DNA of 64,000 nucleotides, from positions 1 to 64,000 of the forward strand of contig NZ_FOVO01000013.1 in the NCBI RefSeq assembly GCF_900115195.1, in the 5' to 3' direction. A program made the translations under genes and the position numbers. Of this stretch, positions 9,092-21,741 are shown piece after piece; positions within the stretch are counted from its first letter, which is position 1, and each line of letters begins with the position of its first letter. Below the pieces are notes generated by a model. The model saw only the letters and a list, made by a program, of their open reading frames with translations. It searched no databases and was not told the origin of the DNA. This DNA comes from Xenorhabdus japonica. Lineage in GTDB: Bacteria > Pseudomonadota > Gammaproteobacteria > Enterobacterales > Enterobacteriaceae.

Positions 9092-9260
9092 ACGTTATTG
9101 TGCTGTATAACCACCATCATGATTTAAAAAACAAATAACTTCAATTAATTACGCAATATATTAATGTTCTTCAAGAAATGGCGGTGGGACTTACGTCACT
9201 GATTTGGTGGTAAAGAATAGAAAAGCATGTGTTGTTCTTTATCTATCAGAACCTTATCTA

Positions 9261-9476
9261 TCAGGGCTTCTTCAACGGTTTTACCAGCGAATCCAAGCCT
9301 TCAATTTTTATCGCAAGGGTCATTTTCATCAATACACCCAATTTACCCTGAGGGAATTCCTCCTTGCGGGCAAACCAAAGTAAATATTCTTCCGGCAAAT
9401 CAATCAGCATTCGCCCCTTATATTTACCAAATGGCATAGCGGTGTTGGCTATTTCCAGCAAATTTTCTTTGTTCAT
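9261..9476 (-). CDS. DUF3820 family protein
   Basis: A small 71-residue protein with the DUF3820 hallmark MPFGKYKGRMLIDLPEEYLL (residues 14-33) and the conserved WFARKEEFPQGKLG. The family is widespread in gammaproteobacteria, and members have been called quorum-sensing-regulated virulence factors, but no biochemical role is established. The sequence resembles part of an exonuclease-associated domain. It is read from the minus strand, in the same direction as nupC but downstream of the nupC terminator and 46 bases from it, so it probably has its own promoter. Confidence 0.8.
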   Translation of the reverse strand: MNKENLLEIANTAMPFGKYKGRMLIDLPEEYLLWFARKEEFPQGKLGVLMKMTLAIKIEGLDSLVKPLKKP

Positions 9477-9521
9477 AATGTCAGCTCCGTTACCTTGCGA
9501 TAAAAGATAACTCTATCTCTA

Positions 9522-9551
9522 TATAAAAAAATGGCATCCGCCAAGATGCCA
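9522..9551 (-). terminator. Terminator of nupC
   Basis: On the minus strand the stem TGGCATC / GATGCCA encloses TTGGCG and is followed by a run of seven T. Confidence 0.85.
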
Positions 9552-9587
9552 CTTTCAATTATTCTTATCAAATCTAACGATGAAAAA

Positions 9588-10778
9588 TTAGATGCTCAAA
9601 ATCAGACCTGTAATTGCAGCGGACAGGAAACTCACCAGCGTTGAACCAAACAGCAGTTTCAGGCCAAAACGCGCAACAGTATTACCCTGTTTTTCATTCA
9701 ATCCTTTAATGGCACCTGCAATAATCCCGATGGATGAGACGTTAGCAAAGGAAACCAAAAATACTGACAGAATACCTTTCGAACGCTCACTCAGTTGAGC
9801 TGCAATTTCTTGCATGCCCTGCATCGCTACAAACTCGTTGGAAACCAGTTTCGTCGCCATGATGCTGCCTACTTTCAGTGCTTCATCACTTGGAATGCCA
9901 ATGATCCATGCCAACGGATAGAATACATACCCCAGGCATTCCTGGAAGGTAATGCCAAATATCAAGTGAAAAATTGCGTTGATGCACGCTATCAAAGCAA
10001 TAAATCCAATCAGCATTGCAGCAACAATTAAAGCAATTTTGAAACCCGCCAGAATATATTCGCCTAGCATTTCAAAAAAGCTTTGTCCCTCGTGGAGGTT
10101 GCTCATCTGGATTTCTTCTTCGCTCTCAATAGAGTAAGGGTTGATGAGCGATAAGATGATAAAGGTGCTGAACATATTGAGAACCAGCGCCGCGACCACA
10201 TATTTTGCATCCAGCATCGTCATGTAAGCACCAACGATAGACATAGATACTGTGGACATGGCTGTTGCCGCCATTGTATACATCCGGCGCTCAGACATTT
10301 TGCCCAGAGCGTCTTTGTAAGCAATGAAATTTTCTGATTGACCCAGAACTAATGAGCTAACCGCGTTGAAAGATTCCAGTTTGCCCATGCCGTTTACTTT
10401 AGACAACACTGTACCTATCGCACGAATAATAATTGGCAATATATTGAAGTGCTGCAAAATACCAATCAAAGCAGAAATGAAGATAATTGGACACAATACA
10501 TTCAGGAAGAAAAAGGCCAAATTCGCTTCTATCATGCCACCGAAAATAAATTTGGTGCCTTCTGCCGCATAAGACAATAGATGGACAAATAAATTGTCAA
10601 ATCCTTTAACTATCCCCAAACCCGCGTTAGAGTTCAGGAAGAACCATGCCAGAAAAAGTTCAATTATAATCAACTGAATAATATAACGAACCCTAATATG
10701 CTTCCGGTTGTTACTCGCCAAAATCGCCAAGCCCCCAATTACGATCAATGCGAGGAAAAAATGAAAAATATGAGACAT
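9588..10778 (-). CDS. nupC: NupC-type nucleoside permease (concentrative nucleoside transporter)
   Basis: A proton-coupled inner membrane nucleoside importer of the CNT family, 396 residues from the ATG at 10778, close to the 400 of E. coli NupC. The ATG at 10778 has GGAG nine bases upstream; the reading frame could extend to a TTG at 10793, but that would bury the ribosome binding site. Family motifs are visible: [20 protein letters not shown], the core [10 protein letters not shown](F)IAYK near residue 145, [19 protein letters not shown], and [26 protein letters not shown] in the second half. It stands alone, with a terminator downstream and a 155-base spacer to ligA. Confidence 0.93.
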   Translation of the reverse strand: MSHIFHFFLALIVIGGLAILASNNRKHIRVRYIIQLIIIELFLAWFFLNSNAGLGIVKGFDNLFVHLLSYAAEGTKFIFGGMIEANLAFFFLNVLCPIIFISALIGILQHFNILPIIIRAIGTVLSKVNGMGKLESFNAVSSLVLGQSENFIAYKDALGKMSERRMYTMAATAMSTVSMSIVGAYMTMLDAKYVVAALVLNMFSTFIILSLINPYSIESEEEIQMSNLHEGQSFFEMLGEYILAGFKIALIVAAMLIGFIALIACINAIFHLIFGITFQECLGYVFYPLAWIIGIPSDEALKVGSIMATKLVSNEFVAMQGMQEIAAQLSERSKGILSVFLVSFANVSSIGIIAGAIKGLNEKQGNTVARFGLKLLFGSTLVSFLSAAITGLILSI

Positions 10779-10948
10779 AATAAAAAGCTCCAAACATCAT
10801 GTTGTGCAAATTTATAACTGTATTTTATGGAATGCATAATAGAAAATTTTGATTATTATCACATTTATTTACTGTTCAAATGGTTGCAAATTTCTATTTA
10901 ACCAGCCCAATCACACTTTGATAATCATACCCTTAAGTGAAACGCACA

Positions 10949-12973
<2,025 letters not shown>

Positions 12974-12985
12974 TCACCAGAGATG

Positions 12986-13007
12986 AAAAACCCCCGACTA
13001 GCGGGGG
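12986..13007 (-). terminator. Terminator between zipA and ligA
   Basis: On the minus strand GCCCCCGCTAGTCGGGGG is a strong hairpin followed by TTTTTC, 20 bases after the zipA stop. Confidence 0.85.
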
Positions 13008-13026
13008 CTGATACTAAAAAGAGGGG

Positions 13027-13974
13027 TTATTCACCGACGTTGAGCGTATTGCGGATACGCGCTTTATAGAGTTCAATCATCTGTGGTGTAAGCATTTTGC
13101 GTTCACCATCCAGAACTACGCCTCCTACATCAGCAGCGATTCGCTGGGCGGCCTGCAACATCAGTTTAAAATTCTGATTGGAATCACCATATGAAGGCAC
13201 AAGCATAAACATGGAGATCCCTGGAGTAGTGAAATCTGTCATTTGGTCTGGATCAAATGAGCCAGGTTTTACCATGTTAGCTAAACTGAACAACACAGCG
13301 CCGCTACCTGATGGATTCAAGTAACGATGGAAGATATTCATGTCACCAAACCGGAAGCCTGCCTGCAAAATGCTTTGCAACAAGACTTCACCATTCAGTT
13401 CCTGCCCATGATGAGCGGCAACATGCAATACCAACACTGTTTCTTTCTGGCTATGCTCAGATTCAGAAAGCACCTTACTTTCTTCTGTACTTTCTTCTGT
13501 TTTTAACTGCTCTGTCACAGCTTTAGAGCCTGACTCCGCTATCCCGGCTTCTTTTAATTCAGCGGATTCAACCAGATCGAACAACCCAAGCTGCGGTTCT
13601 TCCTGTTGATCATCGACACCCTTCCCTTTGGTTGCGGCTACATCAGATTGATGCCTTGCAAGTAAAGGATCCAAACCATCATCAGGCGTTACTGATGACG
13701 ATTCAGGCGCACGACGTTTGATAACTGGCTCAGCACGCTGTTCAGTAAGCGGTTTTGCCGATTCCTGAACATTCGATTTTGGCATATTATCAAACAGTTC
13801 ATCGCCATCATTACCCCCTGACTCCTCCTGACGCCCCTGTTTATGACGTTTAACTGGGCGATCACGAAAGAGTGATGAACGCTCTTTACGGCTGGTCCAC
13901 AACCCATGTAATAGCAAAGCTATTATGGCTATCGCACCAACAACGATTAATATCAGACGCAAATCCTGCATCAT
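13027..13974 (-). CDS. zipA: Cell division protein ZipA
   Basis: ZipA anchors the FtsZ ring to the inner membrane. The 315-residue protein begins [20 protein letters not shown], a single N-terminal membrane segment, followed by the basic [13 protein letters not shown]. About 130 residues of charged, Glu/Gln/Ser-rich linker follow. The FtsZ-binding domain occupies roughly residues 180-315, starting at [16 protein letters not shown] and including [20 protein letters not shown] and [15 protein letters not shown]. Length and architecture are normal. It is divergent from cysZ, as in E. coli. Confidence 0.97.
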   Translation of the reverse strand: MMQDLRLILIVVGAIAIIALLLHGLWTSRKERSSLFRDRPVKRHKQGRQEESGGNDGDELFDNMPKSNVQESAKPLTEQRAEPVIKRRAPESSSVTPDDGLDPLLARHQSDVAATKGKGVDDQQEEPQLGLFDLVESAELKEAGIAESGSKAVTEQLKTEESTEESKVLSESEHSQKETVLVLHVAAHHGQELNGEVLLQSILQAGFRFGDMNIFHRYLNPSGSGAVLFSLANMVKPGSFDPDQMTDFTTPGISMFMLVPSYGDSNQNFKLMLQAAQRIAADVGGVVLDGERKMLTPQMIELYKARIRNTLNVGE

Positions 13975-14194
13975 TGCTATCTCTGTTGTTTAAATTAATT
14001 GCCACCACGGCGGAATATTCTTTAGATAAGAGTATTTGCCAAATAAGACAAGTGCAAGTCTCTACCTACTTTTCTTACCATAAAGTGATATTTCCTCTGT
14101 TTTTTCGGATGTTTTTTACCCACAAAACTACTGGTCAGTAGAAAATCCTGCCTATATCATACCGTCTCAATCATCTAGGAGAGAATAAGAAAAT

Positions 14195-14971
14195 ATGACG
14201 AATTCGACAAAGTTGCCAAAACATCCGAATGGATTCCATTATATTGTGCAAGGTTGGCAACTGATAACCCGCCCTGGCATTAAGCGATTCGTTTTATTAC
14301 CGTTATTGGCCAATATCTTATTGCTAGGTGGTTCATTTTGGTGGCTATATCATAAACTGGATGGCTGGATACAATGGACTCTCGATAAAATACCAGATTG
14401 GATGCAATGGTTAAGCTATTTAATTTGGCCACTTGCGCTTATCTCCATTTTATTGGTTTTTACCTATTTTTTCAGCACACTTGCTAATTTTATCGCTTCA
14501 CCATTTAATGGATTGCTGGCAGAAAAACTGGAAGCCGATCTAACAGGCACTCCAGCACCAGATGCTGGCGTTATGGACTTACTCAAAGATACTCCCCGTA
14601 TTTTTAAACGTGAAGTAGTAAAAATTCTTTACTATATTCCTCGTGCATTTGTCCTATTGCTACTTTATTTCATTCCGGTAATAGGCCAAACCATCGCCCC
14701 TATCCTTTGGTTTATTTTCAGTGCCTGGATGCTGGCGATCCAATACTGTGATTATCCGTTTGATAACCATAAAGTCAGTTTCACCACCATGCGCAATAGC
14801 TTGCGCCAAGACAAAATAGATAACCTTCAATTCGGCGCGACAGTAAGTGTACTGACCATGATCCCTATTGTGAATCTGTTCATTATGCCCGTTGCTGTTT
14901 GCGGAGCGACAGCGATGTGGGTTGATCGCTACCGTGCTCAGCATGCCCTGGATCACAGCTCATCAAGCTAA
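14195..14971 (+). CDS. cysZ: Sulfate transporter CysZ
   Basis: CysZ is an inner membrane sulfate channel that feeds cysteine synthesis. The 258-residue protein has four long hydrophobic segments: [20 protein letters not shown] (about residues 31-50), [39 protein letters not shown] and [20 protein letters not shown]. The conserved loop [15 protein letters not shown] lies near residues 96-110. The start is supported by AGGAGAG at about 14177 to 14183. It is placed directly before cysK, as in E. coli. Confidence 0.95.
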   Translation: MTNSTKLPKHPNGFHYIVQGWQLITRPGIKRFVLLPLLANILLLGGSFWWLYHKLDGWIQWTLDKIPDWMQWLSYLIWPLALISILLVFTYFFSTLANFIASPFNGLLAEKLEADLTGTPAPDAGVMDLLKDTPRIFKREVVKILYYIPRAFVLLLLYFIPVIGQTIAPILWFIFSAWMLAIQYCDYPFDNHKVSFTTMRNSLRQDKIDNLQFGATVSVLTMIPIVNLFIMPVAVCGATAMWVDRYRAQHALDHSSSS

Positions 14972-15008
14972 TTTAGTTTTTGTTGACTGCTTTCGCCAAC
15001 GACAACAA

Positions 15009-15040
15009 AGCCCTTGATAAGCATAAATATATCAGGGGCT
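15009..15040 (+). repeat. Inverted repeat between cysZ and cysK
   Basis: AGCCCTTGATA pairs with TATCAGGGGCT with one mismatch. It could terminate cysZ transcription, but the T-run is missing, so no firm call is made. Confidence 0.5.
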
Positions 15041-15200
15041 GTACCTAAAAAGTTACACTAATCTTAAATAATCAAAATAATATAAAATAGCTATCAAATA
15101 TTCTTTTATAGAATAAGAATAGATTGAAACCTTATTTCCATAAATAAGATGTTAGCGTATGGTTAATCAGTATTTACGGTATTTTAGGGGCTATCGAACA

Positions 15201-16154
15201 ATGAGCAAAATTTATGAAGATAATTCGTTGACTATTGGTCACACTCCGCTAGTGCGTTTAAAGAATTTCGCAAATGGTCGCATCTTGGCAAAAATAGAAT
15301 CTCGTAACCCCAGCTTCAGTGTAAAATGCCGCATTGGTGCCAATATGATTTGGGATGCTGAAAAACGAGGCATCCTGACCCAAGATAAAGAACTTATTGA
15401 GCCAACTAGTGGCAATACAGGGATTGCGCTGGCCTATGTTGCTGCTGCCCGTGGTTATAAGCTGACATTAACCATGCCTGAAACGATGAGCCTTGAGCGT
15501 CGTAAGTTACTGAAAGCACTGGGCGCAAATTTAGTGCTGACCGAAGGCGCGAAAGGCATGAAAGGTGCTATTGATAAAGCTAACGAAATTCGGGATAGCA
15601 ATCCTGACCGTTTTATCCTCCTGCAACAATTCAGCAATCCAGCCAATCCAGAAATTCATGAAAAAACTACTGGCCCTGAAATTTGGGAAGATACTGATGG
15701 TAATGTAGATGTTTTCGTTGCTGGTGTAGGAACTGGCGGTACAATCACTGGTGTTGCCCGTTACTTGAAAAATACACGTGGTAAACAAGTGACTATTGTC
15801 GCGGTAGAACCAGAAGATTCACCTGTTATCAGTCAAAAATTGGCAGGTGAAGAACTGAAACCAGGCCCACATAAAATTCAGGGAATCGGCGCTGGGTTCA
15901 TTCCTGATAACTTAGATTTAACATTAGTTGACCGTGTATTTAAAATCAGCAATGAAGAAGCGATTCAAATAGCACGAAAAGTTACTGAAAAAGAAGGAAT
16001 TCTTTCTGGCATTTCTTCAGGTGCTGCTGTTGCGGCTGCCATCAAAATATCCCAAGAGGATGAATACAAGGACAAAAATATCGTAGTAATTCTACCTTCT
16101 TCGGCCGAACGTTATCTGAGTACAGTGTTATTTACTGATCTACATAATGATTGA
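15201..16154 (+). CDS. cysK: Cysteine synthase A (O-acetylserine sulfhydrylase)
   Basis: A PLP enzyme making cysteine from O-acetylserine and sulfide. The likely start is the ATG at 15201 ([20 protein letters not shown]) with AGGGG about nine bases upstream; the frame is open upstream to 15159 but that extension does not match the family. The PLP lysine is Lys42 ([11 protein letters not shown]), the substrate loop is [10 protein letters not shown], and the phosphate-binding glycine loop is GTGGTITG. Length is 317, close to 323 in E. coli. The C-terminus ends [13 protein letters not shown]. It starts the cysK-ptsHI-crr neighbourhood, with a terminator and a long spacer before ptsH. Confidence 0.96.
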   Translation: MSKIYEDNSLTIGHTPLVRLKNFANGRILAKIESRNPSFSVKCRIGANMIWDAEKRGILTQDKELIEPTSGNTGIALAYVAAARGYKLTLTMPETMSLERRKLLKALGANLVLTEGAKGMKGAIDKANEIRDSNPDRFILLQQFSNPANPEIHEKTTGPEIWEDTDGNVDVFVAGVGTGGTITGVARYLKNTRGKQVTIVAVEPEDSPVISQKLAGEELKPGPHKIQGIGAGFIPDNLDLTLVDRVFKISNEEAIQIARKVTEKEGILSGISSGAAVAAAIKISQEDEYKDKNIVVILPSSAERYLSTVLFTDLHND

Positions 16155-16184
16155 AAGTTGCTCTATAGGATTTTCACTACATTG

Positions 16185-16216
16185 ACAAAAAAGCACTTCA
16201 AGGGTGCTTTTTTGTG
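16185..16216 (+). terminator. Terminator after cysK
   Basis: A perfect 12-base stem ACAAAAAAGCAC / GTGCTTTTTTGT with a seven-base loop starts 31 bases after the stop codon. Confidence 0.9.
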
Positions 16217-16420
16217 CATCAGATCAAAGTTTAAAACTTTCCTAGATGATTTATTCAAGTAGCTTTAGTATTTAACCAGTAATTATTTTGATGCACGAAA
16301 TTAATCGCCAAGCAGGCAGTAGAAAGGTTATTCAATTCAACCATTACTCAGATAGTGTGTATTAACACCAAATCAACAATTGAATGCATCAAATATGTTA
16401 ATTTTTGGATAATGATTATT

Positions 16421-16483
16421 ACAGGCCCAATAAATTTCGAGTGACAGTTAACAAAACAATAACTTGAGAGTCGAAGGGAATAC
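16421..16483 (+). repeat. Core-deleted ERIC-like element
   Basis: The left part (CCCAATAAATTTCGAGTGACAG) and right part (ACTTGAGAGTCGAAGGGAATAC) resemble the two ends of the adjacent full ERIC element, but only about 15 bases separate them instead of roughly 80. It looks like a degenerate or internally deleted copy. Confidence 0.45.
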
Positions 16484-16534
16484 GCTTTATATCATTATCA
16501 TTTTAATAGTTGTACAAGTCGAAGCGAATTCAAC

Positions 16535-16708
16535 TATCCCCAATGGATTTCGAGTTACAGCGCGACGGCAAGGAAACGAATCCCCGAGAGCATAGCTAAT
16601 AACTATGTGGTTGTTAACTATGTGGTCGTTAACTATGTGGTCGTTAACTATGTAGCCGGGATGAGTGAGCATAGCCAGCAAAGCTCGATTTGAAAGACAA
16701 AGGGTATA
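16535..16708 (+). repeat. ERIC (enterobacterial repetitive intergenic consensus) element with expanded core
   Basis: The ends TATCCCCAATGGATTTCGAG and TTTGAAAGACAAAGGGTATA, together with internal GAATCCCC and GGGATGAGTGAG, match the imperfect palindrome of ERIC elements, including the region used for ERIC primers. The element is about 174 bases rather than the usual 127, because its centre holds a 15-base tandem repeat. It lies in the ptsH promoter region, oriented along the plus strand. Confidence 0.8.
16600..16659 (+). repeat. Four 15-bp tandem repeats inside the ERIC core
   Basis: TAACTATGTGGTTGT, TAACTATGTGGTCGT twice, then TAACTATGTAGCCGG follow one another without gaps. The last copy is the normal right side of the ERIC core, so the first three look like slippage duplications. 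Confidence 0.9.
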
Positions 16709-16767
16709 CACTAATTTTAGAATTCTCTTAGCTTATCAACGAACATTTAAGTTATTGAGGAAATACT

Positions 16768-17025
16768 ATGTTCCAGCAAGAAGTTACCATTACTGCACCA
16801 AATGGCCTCCACACTCGCCCTGCGGCACAATTTGTCAAAGAAGCAAAAGGCTTTTCTTCCGACATCACACTAACTTCTGGAGGCAAGTCTGCTAGCGCAA
16901 AAAGCCTGTTTAAACTGCAAACGCTGGGATTGACTCAAGGTACAGTCGTAACGATTACTGCTGAAGGCGAAGATGAGCAACAGGCTGTTGAGCATTTAGT
17001 TAAATTGATGGGCGAATTGGAATAA
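16768..17025 (+). CDS. ptsH: Phosphocarrier protein HPr
   Basis: HPr passes phosphate from enzyme I to the sugar-specific PTS enzymes in the cytoplasm. The 85-residue protein is full length. The active-site histidine is His15 ([11 protein letters not shown]), and the regulatory-site serine region [13 protein letters not shown] is present around residues 43-55. GAGGAAATACT stands before the ATG. It heads ptsH-ptsI-crr; the 610-base region upstream is largely occupied by ERIC sequences, which may affect its promoters. Confidence 0.98.
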   Translation: MFQQEVTITAPNGLHTRPAAQFVKEAKGFSSDITLTSGGKSASAKSLFKLQTLGLTQGTVVTITAEGEDEQQAVEHLVKLMGELE

Positions 17026-17062
17026 TCGTCCGCTCGATCAAGCCAGTCTATTCATTCAGTTC

Positions 17063-17090
17063 ATCCCCGGGGTTTATTAATCCGGGGGAT
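17063..17090 (+). other. Stable hairpin between ptsH and ptsI
   Basis: ATCCCCGG pairs with CCGGGGGAT across a TTTATTAAT-type loop. No T-run follows, so it is more likely an mRNA stability or processing element than a terminator. HPr is generally needed in larger amounts than enzyme I. Confidence 0.6.
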
Positions 17091-17152
17091 ATTCAGAGGG
17101 TTCTCTCTGAAGGCTTAATGAAAGGTAATTATCCGCAGTAAGGTCATATAAT

Positions 17153-18880
17153 ATGATTTCAGGTATCTTAGTATCACCAGGAATTGCTTTCGGTAAAGCG
17201 CTATTACTGAAAGAAGATCCCATCATTATCAATCAGAAAAAAATTATTCCTGAACAAGTCGAACAAGAAATTTCCCGCTTTAAGCAAGGCCGAGACAAAT
17301 CTTCCGCACAATTAGAAATAATTAGAAAAACAGCCGAAAAAAATCTAGGTGCAGAGAAGGCCGAAATCTTCGAAGGCCATATTATGTTGCTGGAAGATGA
17401 AGAGCTAGAGCAAGAAATTATCACCCTTATTAAGAAAAATCTGGCATCAGCAGATGCAGCTGTTTATTCCGTGATTGAAGATCAGGCCAAGGCGCTGGAA
17501 GAACTGGATGATGAATATTTGAAAGAGCGAGCTGCCGATGTCCGTGATATTGGCAAGCGCTTGCTGAAAAATATTCTGGATATGCCAATTATCGACTTAG
17601 GTTCCATTGAAGAAGAAGCTATTTTGGTTGCCAATGATCTAACCCCTTCAGAAACCGCACAACTCAATCTGGACAAAGTCCTCGGTTTCATCACTGATCT
17701 TGGCGGTCGAACTTCCCACACGTCCATCATGGCTCGCTCTTTGGAATTACCCGCCATTGTTGGTACAACCAACGCGACCAAGCAAATCAAAAACGGCAGT
17801 TATCTGATTCTGGATGCGGTCAATAACCACATTTATGTGAATCCATCCGATAGCGAAATCGAGAAACTGAAAACCGCGAAAAGTGAGTATCTGACAGAAA
17901 AATCCGAACTGGCGAAACTGAAAGACTTACCGGCCATCACATTGGATGGTCACCAAGTTGAAGTTTGCGCTAATATCGGTACGGTGCGTGATGTCCTGGG
18001 TGCTGAACGCAATGGTGCTGAAGGTGTCGGCTTATACCGTACTGAATTTCTGTTTATGGATCGCGATTCCCTGCCAACTGAAGACGAACAATTTGAAGCC
18101 TACAAAGCAGTTGCGGAAGCTGTTGGTAATCAAGCCATCATGATTCGGACGATGGACATTGGTGGAGATAAAGATCTGCCTTACATGAATCTGCCAAAAG
18201 AAGAAAATCCATTCCTCGGCTGGCGTGCGATCCGTATTTGTCTTGACCGTAAAGAAATCTTACATTCTCAATTACGTGCTATCCTGAGAGCTTCTGCATT
18301 TGGTAAACTTCGCATTATGTTCCCAATGATTATTTCAGTTGAAGAAATACGGGAATTGAAAGTCGAGCTTACGTTACTGAAAGAGCAGCTATGCAATGAA
18401 AACAAGGTATTTGATGAATCGATTGAAGTCGGCATCATGGTGGAAACACCTGCTGCGGCAACCATTGCTAAACATCTTGCAAAAGAAGTTGACTTTTTTA
18501 GTATTGGGACAAACGATCTAACTCAGTATACTCTTGCGGTAGACCGTGGTAATGAGCTGATTTCTCATCTTTACAACCCAATGTCACCAGCAGTACTGAG
18601 CCTCATCAAGCAGGTTATTGATGCCTCACACGCGGAAGGTAAATGGACTGGCATGTGTGGAGAATTGGCCGGCGATGAACGCGCTACGCTGTTGCTCTTA
18701 GGCATGGGGTTGGATGAGTTCAGTATGAGTGCAATATCGATTCCACGCATTAAGAAGATCATCCGTAATACGACTTACGATGATGCAAAAGCGCTGGCAG
18801 AACAAGCACTAACTCAGCCAACCGCACAGGAATTGATGGATTTGGTTGATACCTTTACCAGAGAAAAAACACTCTGCTAA
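17153..18880 (+). CDS. ptsI: PTS enzyme I (phosphoenolpyruvate-protein phosphotransferase)
   Basis: Enzyme I takes phosphate from PEP and gives it to HPr. The 575-residue protein equals the E. coli length. The phosphorylated histidine lies in [14 protein letters not shown] (about residue 189) and the PEP-binding C-terminal barrel has [19 protein letters not shown], and [13 protein letters not shown], with the acid/base cysteine in [11 protein letters not shown] near residue 502. The start ATG at 17153 follows AAGGTCATATAAT. It forms the middle of the ptsHI-crr operon, 47 bases before crr. Confidence 0.98.
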   Translation: MISGILVSPGIAFGKALLLKEDPIIINQKKIIPEQVEQEISRFKQGRDKSSAQLEIIRKTAEKNLGAEKAEIFEGHIMLLEDEELEQEIITLIKKNLASADAAVYSVIEDQAKALEELDDEYLKERAADVRDIGKRLLKNILDMPIIDLGSIEEEAILVANDLTPSETAQLNLDKVLGFITDLGGRTSHTSIMARSLELPAIVGTTNATKQIKNGSYLILDAVNNHIYVNPSDSEIEKLKTAKSEYLTEKSELAKLKDLPAITLDGHQVEVCANIGTVRDVLGAERNGAEGVGLYRTEFLFMDRDSLPTEDEQFEAYKAVAEAVGNQAIMIRTMDIGGDKDLPYMNLPKEENPFLGWRAIRICLDRKEILHSQLRAILRASAFGKLRIMFPMIISVEEIRELKVELTLLKEQLCNENKVFDESIEVGIMVETPAAATIAKHLAKEVDFFSIGTNDLTQYTLAVDRGNELISHLYNPMSPAVLSLIKQVIDASHAEGKWTGMCGELAGDERATLLLLGMGLDEFSMSAISIPRIKKIIRNTTYDDAKALAEQALTQPTAQELMDLVDTFTREKTLC

Positions 18881-18927
18881 AAAATTAGCCGGAATACGGT
18901 CCCATTAAAACAATTAGGAGAAGATTT

Positions 18928-19437
18928 ATGGGTCTGCTTGATAAATTAAAATCTCTGGTTTCAGACGATAAAAAAAACAGCGGCAGTATTGAAATTATCG
19001 CCCCATTGTCAGGTGAGATAGTCAATATCGAAGATGTTCCGGATGTTGTTTTTGCCGAAAAAATCGTTGGTGATGGTATTGCCATTAAACCAACCGGTAA
19101 CAAAATTGTTGCTCCTGTTGATGGCACCATTGGTAAAATCTTCGAAACTAACCATGCTTTTTCTATCGAATCAGATAGTGGCATTGAGCTATTTGTCCAT
19201 TTTGGTATTGATACCGTTGAACTGAAAGGTAAAGGCTTTAAACGCATTGCCGAAGAAGGTCAGCGGGTACAAAAAGGCGATTTGGTTTTAGAGTTTGATC
19301 TGGCATTTTTGGAAGAAAGAGCTAAATCAACCTTAACTCCTGTTGTTATTTCTAACATGGACGAAATTAAAGAGTTAACTAAAGTAAGTGGATCAGTTAT
19401 TGTAGGTGAATCTGTCATCATGCGAATCAAGAAATAA
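18928..19437 (+). CDS. crr: PTS glucose-specific enzyme IIA
   Basis: EIIA-Glc carries phosphate to glucose permease and signals carbon status by acting on adenylate cyclase and on non-PTS permeases. The 169-residue protein has the two active-site histidines in [24 protein letters not shown] (His75 and His90 by family numbering; quoted in two parts around residue 75-95), and the amphipathic N-terminus [19 protein letters not shown] precedes the ATG. It ends the operon and is followed by two hairpins. Confidence 0.98.
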   Translation: MGLLDKLKSLVSDDKKNSGSIEIIAPLSGEIVNIEDVPDVVFAEKIVGDGIAIKPTGNKIVAPVDGTIGKIFETNHAFSIESDSGIELFVHFGIDTVELKGKGFKRIAEEGQRVQKGDLVLEFDLAFLEERAKSTLTPVVISNMDEIKELTKVSGSVIVGESVIMRIKK

Positions 19438-19478
19438 CAGAAAAAATCATTGAGGGGATATTTCCCTCTTTTTCTGTT
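19436..19478 (+). terminator. Terminator after crr
   Basis: GAGGG and CCCTC, flanked by an A-run and by TTTTTCTG, form a hairpin beginning near the crr stop codon. Confidence 0.75.
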
Positions 19479-19519
19479 AGACGATTCATTTTAATTGATG
19501 AGCTATTTGTGAATCGCCA

Positions 19520-19574
19520 CTGTTTTATCAGGCTGGGCAGTAGAATGTCTGATAAAACAGGGCGGTTTTTTATA
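19520..19574 (+). terminator. Second hairpin terminator between crr and cysM
   Basis: The perfect 12-base inverted repeat CTGTTTTATCAG / CTGATAAAACAG is followed by GGCGGTTTTTTAT. It lies between convergent crr and cysM and acts most clearly on plus-strand transcripts. Confidence 0.75.
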
Positions 19575-19623
19575 GATAAGTCAAATACCAACAAAATTTA
19601 ATATGTAAAAAATGAAAGGAATA

Positions 19624-20505
19624 CTAATTAAATACCCCAGTAGACAAGTACCTGTCACCACGATCACAAATAATCGCTACAATAACTGAACCTGGATTTT
19701 CGGCCGCAATACGTAATGCGCCGGAAACGGCTCCACCTGAGCTGACACCGCAGAAAATGCCTTCCTTTTGCGCCAATAAACGCATTGTAGCTTCCGCTTC
19801 TGTCTGGGTAATGTCCAAGATCTGATCTACTAGCTCTTTTTGATAAATACCGGGCATATAGACTGGAGACCAACGGCGAATGCCGGGAATATGGCTATTT
19901 TCTGTAGGTTGCAATCCGGTAACTTTCACTTTGTCTGACTGAGATTTCAGATAGCGACTCACACCTGTCACTGTGCCTGTGGTGCCCATGCTGGAAACAA
20001 AATGCGTAATCCGTCCTTGTGTTTGCCGCCAGATTTCTGGGCCAGTGCTCTTGAAGTGTGCCAGTGAATTATCTGTATTATTAAATTGATCCAGAACTTT
20101 TCCTTCTCCATTTTTCTCCATTTCTTGTGCCAGATCCCGCGCACCTTCTATTCCCAATTCTTTACTGACCAAAATTAATTCAGCGCCGTAAGCTTGCATT
20201 GATGCCTGTCTCTCAAGGCTCATATTTTCAGGCATCAATAATTTTAGACGATATCCTTTTACTGCCGCGATCATCGCCAGTGCAATACCGGTATTGCCAC
20301 TTGTTGCTTCGATCAGAACATCGCCCGGAGCAATTTCTCCGCGCAATTCCGCTTGTTTGATCATAGAAAGTGCAGCCCTGTCTTTCACGGAACCCGCTGG
20401 GTTATTGCCTTCCAGCTTCACCCAAATTTCCGCATCAATACTTTCTGTAATTCGCTGTAATTTTACCAGCGGTGTATTACCTATCAATTCTTCCAAGCTT
20501 GCCAC
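19624..20505 (-). CDS. cysM: Cysteine synthase B (O-acetylserine sulfhydrylase B)
   Basis: CysM makes cysteine from O-acetylserine and can use thiosulfate as sulfur donor, which suits its place beside the sulfate/thiosulfate transporter. The 293-residue protein begins VASLEELIGNTPLVKLQRI; the start codon is GTG. The PLP lysine is Lys41 (NPAGSVKDRAA), the substrate loop is [12 protein letters not shown] and the glycine-rich loop is MGTTGTVTGVSRYL. It is the last gene of the minus-strand cysPTWAM group, 134 bases after cysA. Confidence 0.95.
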   Translation of the reverse strand: MASLEELIGNTPLVKLQRITESIDAEIWVKLEGNNPAGSVKDRAALSMIKQAELRGEIAPGDVLIEATSGNTGIALAMIAAVKGYRLKLLMPENMSLERQASMQAYGAELILVSKELGIEGARDLAQEMEKNGEGKVLDQFNNTDNSLAHFKSTGPEIWRQTQGRITHFVSSMGTTGTVTGVSRYLKSQSDKVKVTGLQPTENSHIPGIRRWSPVYMPGIYQKELVDQILDITQTEAEATMRLLAQKEGIFCGVSSGGAVSGALRIAAENPGSVIVAIICDRGDRYLSTGVFN

Positions 20506-20639
20506 AGCATTACCTAATTCATATGAGAATGGATAACCAAATAATCATATTAGATAAACTGTAGCAAGATATTAAGCAAAAAAATCCCTGCTTTCTTGCA
20601 TAACAGGAAATAGGGATTTAAATTTACAGGTTAATTAGA

Positions 20640-21731
20640 TCAGGCAGATTCAGCAAATTGCAAAATCTTTAATGACAACTCACCTGCATATAATCGAGCA
20701 CCAGTGCCCCCAATAAAATAGCGATTTCCCCTGTCCGGAATGGATGAATTATCTTGCCAAATCACTGACAGGTATTCATCATCACCCCATCCTATCGGCT
20801 GAACATATAATAGTGAAAAATGACCGCGCGGATTGACTTCCACGATTTGCACTGGCAAAGGACAGGAAGCTGTTTGCTTGGTACTCAGTGTCATATCCCA
20901 AGGGCGAAAAAAGACATCAACATTGCCTTGATGCAGTGGGGTGATATCCAATGGAAAAACTTTCCCACCTATCCAAAGTTGGGAGCCTTTAATTTCACCA
21001 TTCAGTTTGTTTATTTCACCCATAAATTCAAGGACGAAACGGCTTTCCGGCTCATGCCATACTTGCTGAGGAGTGCTGACCTGTTCAATACGCCCCTGAT
21101 TCATCAGCACCACTCTGTCAGCCACTTCCATTGCTTCTTCCTGATCATGGGTGACAAATATACTGGTAAATTTCAATTCTTCATGAAGCTGACGTAACCA
21201 ACGACGCAATTCCATACGTACTTGAGCATCCAATGCGCCAAAAGGCTCATCCAACAAAAGGATCTGTGGCTCAACGGCCAATGCCCTTGCTAATGCCACA
21301 CGCTGTTTTTGCCCACCAGAAAGCTGCGACGGATAACGTTCTGCCAAATGGGAAAGTTGCACCATCTCCAGTAATGTCATGACCTTGCGACGCAATACTT
21401 CAGCGCTGGGACGCTGGCGACGGGGAAATACTGACAGGCCAAAAGCCACGTTATCAAATACCGTCATATGGCGAAATAAGGCATAGTGCTGGAATACAAA
21501 CCCGACACGCCGATCTTGTGCATGTAATCGGCTGACATCCTGCCCGTGAAATTTCAACTGGCCTGTACTCTGCTGCTCAAGCCCCGCGATGATCCTCAAC
21601 AATGTCGTTTTTCCTGAACCCGATGGGCCGAGCAGAGCTATCATCTCACCGGATTCAATATCCAGTGAAATTTCATTCAGTATCTGAGATCGACCAAAAG
21701 ATTTACTGATTTTATTGATTTCAATACTCAT
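20640..21731 (-). CDS. cysA: Sulfate/thiosulfate ABC transporter ATP-binding protein
   Basis: CysA powers sulfate and thiosulfate import. The 363-residue protein has Walker [12 protein letters not shown] (about residue 35), the Q-loop FVFQHYALF, the signature [15 protein letters not shown], Walker [13 protein letters not shown] and the H-loop [10 protein letters not shown]. The C-terminal TOBE-like region (FFRPWDMTL) is present. Its start lies ten bases after cysW, so they are in one transcript. Confidence 0.97.
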   Translation of the reverse strand: MSIEINKISKSFGRSQILNEISLDIESGEMIALLGPSGSGKTTLLRIIAGLEQQSTGQLKFHGQDVSRLHAQDRRVGFVFQHYALFRHMTVFDNVAFGLSVFPRRQRPSAEVLRRKVMTLLEMVQLSHLAERYPSQLSGGQKQRVALARALAVEPQILLLDEPFGALDAQVRMELRRWLRQLHEELKFTSIFVTHDQEEAMEVADRVVLMNQGRIEQVSTPQQVWHEPESRFVLEFMGEINKLNGEIKGSQLWIGGKVFPLDITPLHQGNVDVFFRPWDMTLSTKQTASCPLPVQIVEVNPRGHFSLLYVQPIGWGDDEYLSVIWQDNSSIPDRGNRYFIGGTGARLYAGELSLKILQFAESA

Positions 21732-21741
21732 ACCTCACTCC

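Noticed and set aside
16600-16659. CRISPR-like repeat array
   Set aside because: The units are directly adjacent 15-mers without spacers, so it is a tandem duplication of the ERIC core.
16487-16711. A minus-strand ORF with repeated IVNDH residues
   Set aside because: It is produced by translating the 15-bp repeats within the ERIC element and has no ribosome binding site or family match.
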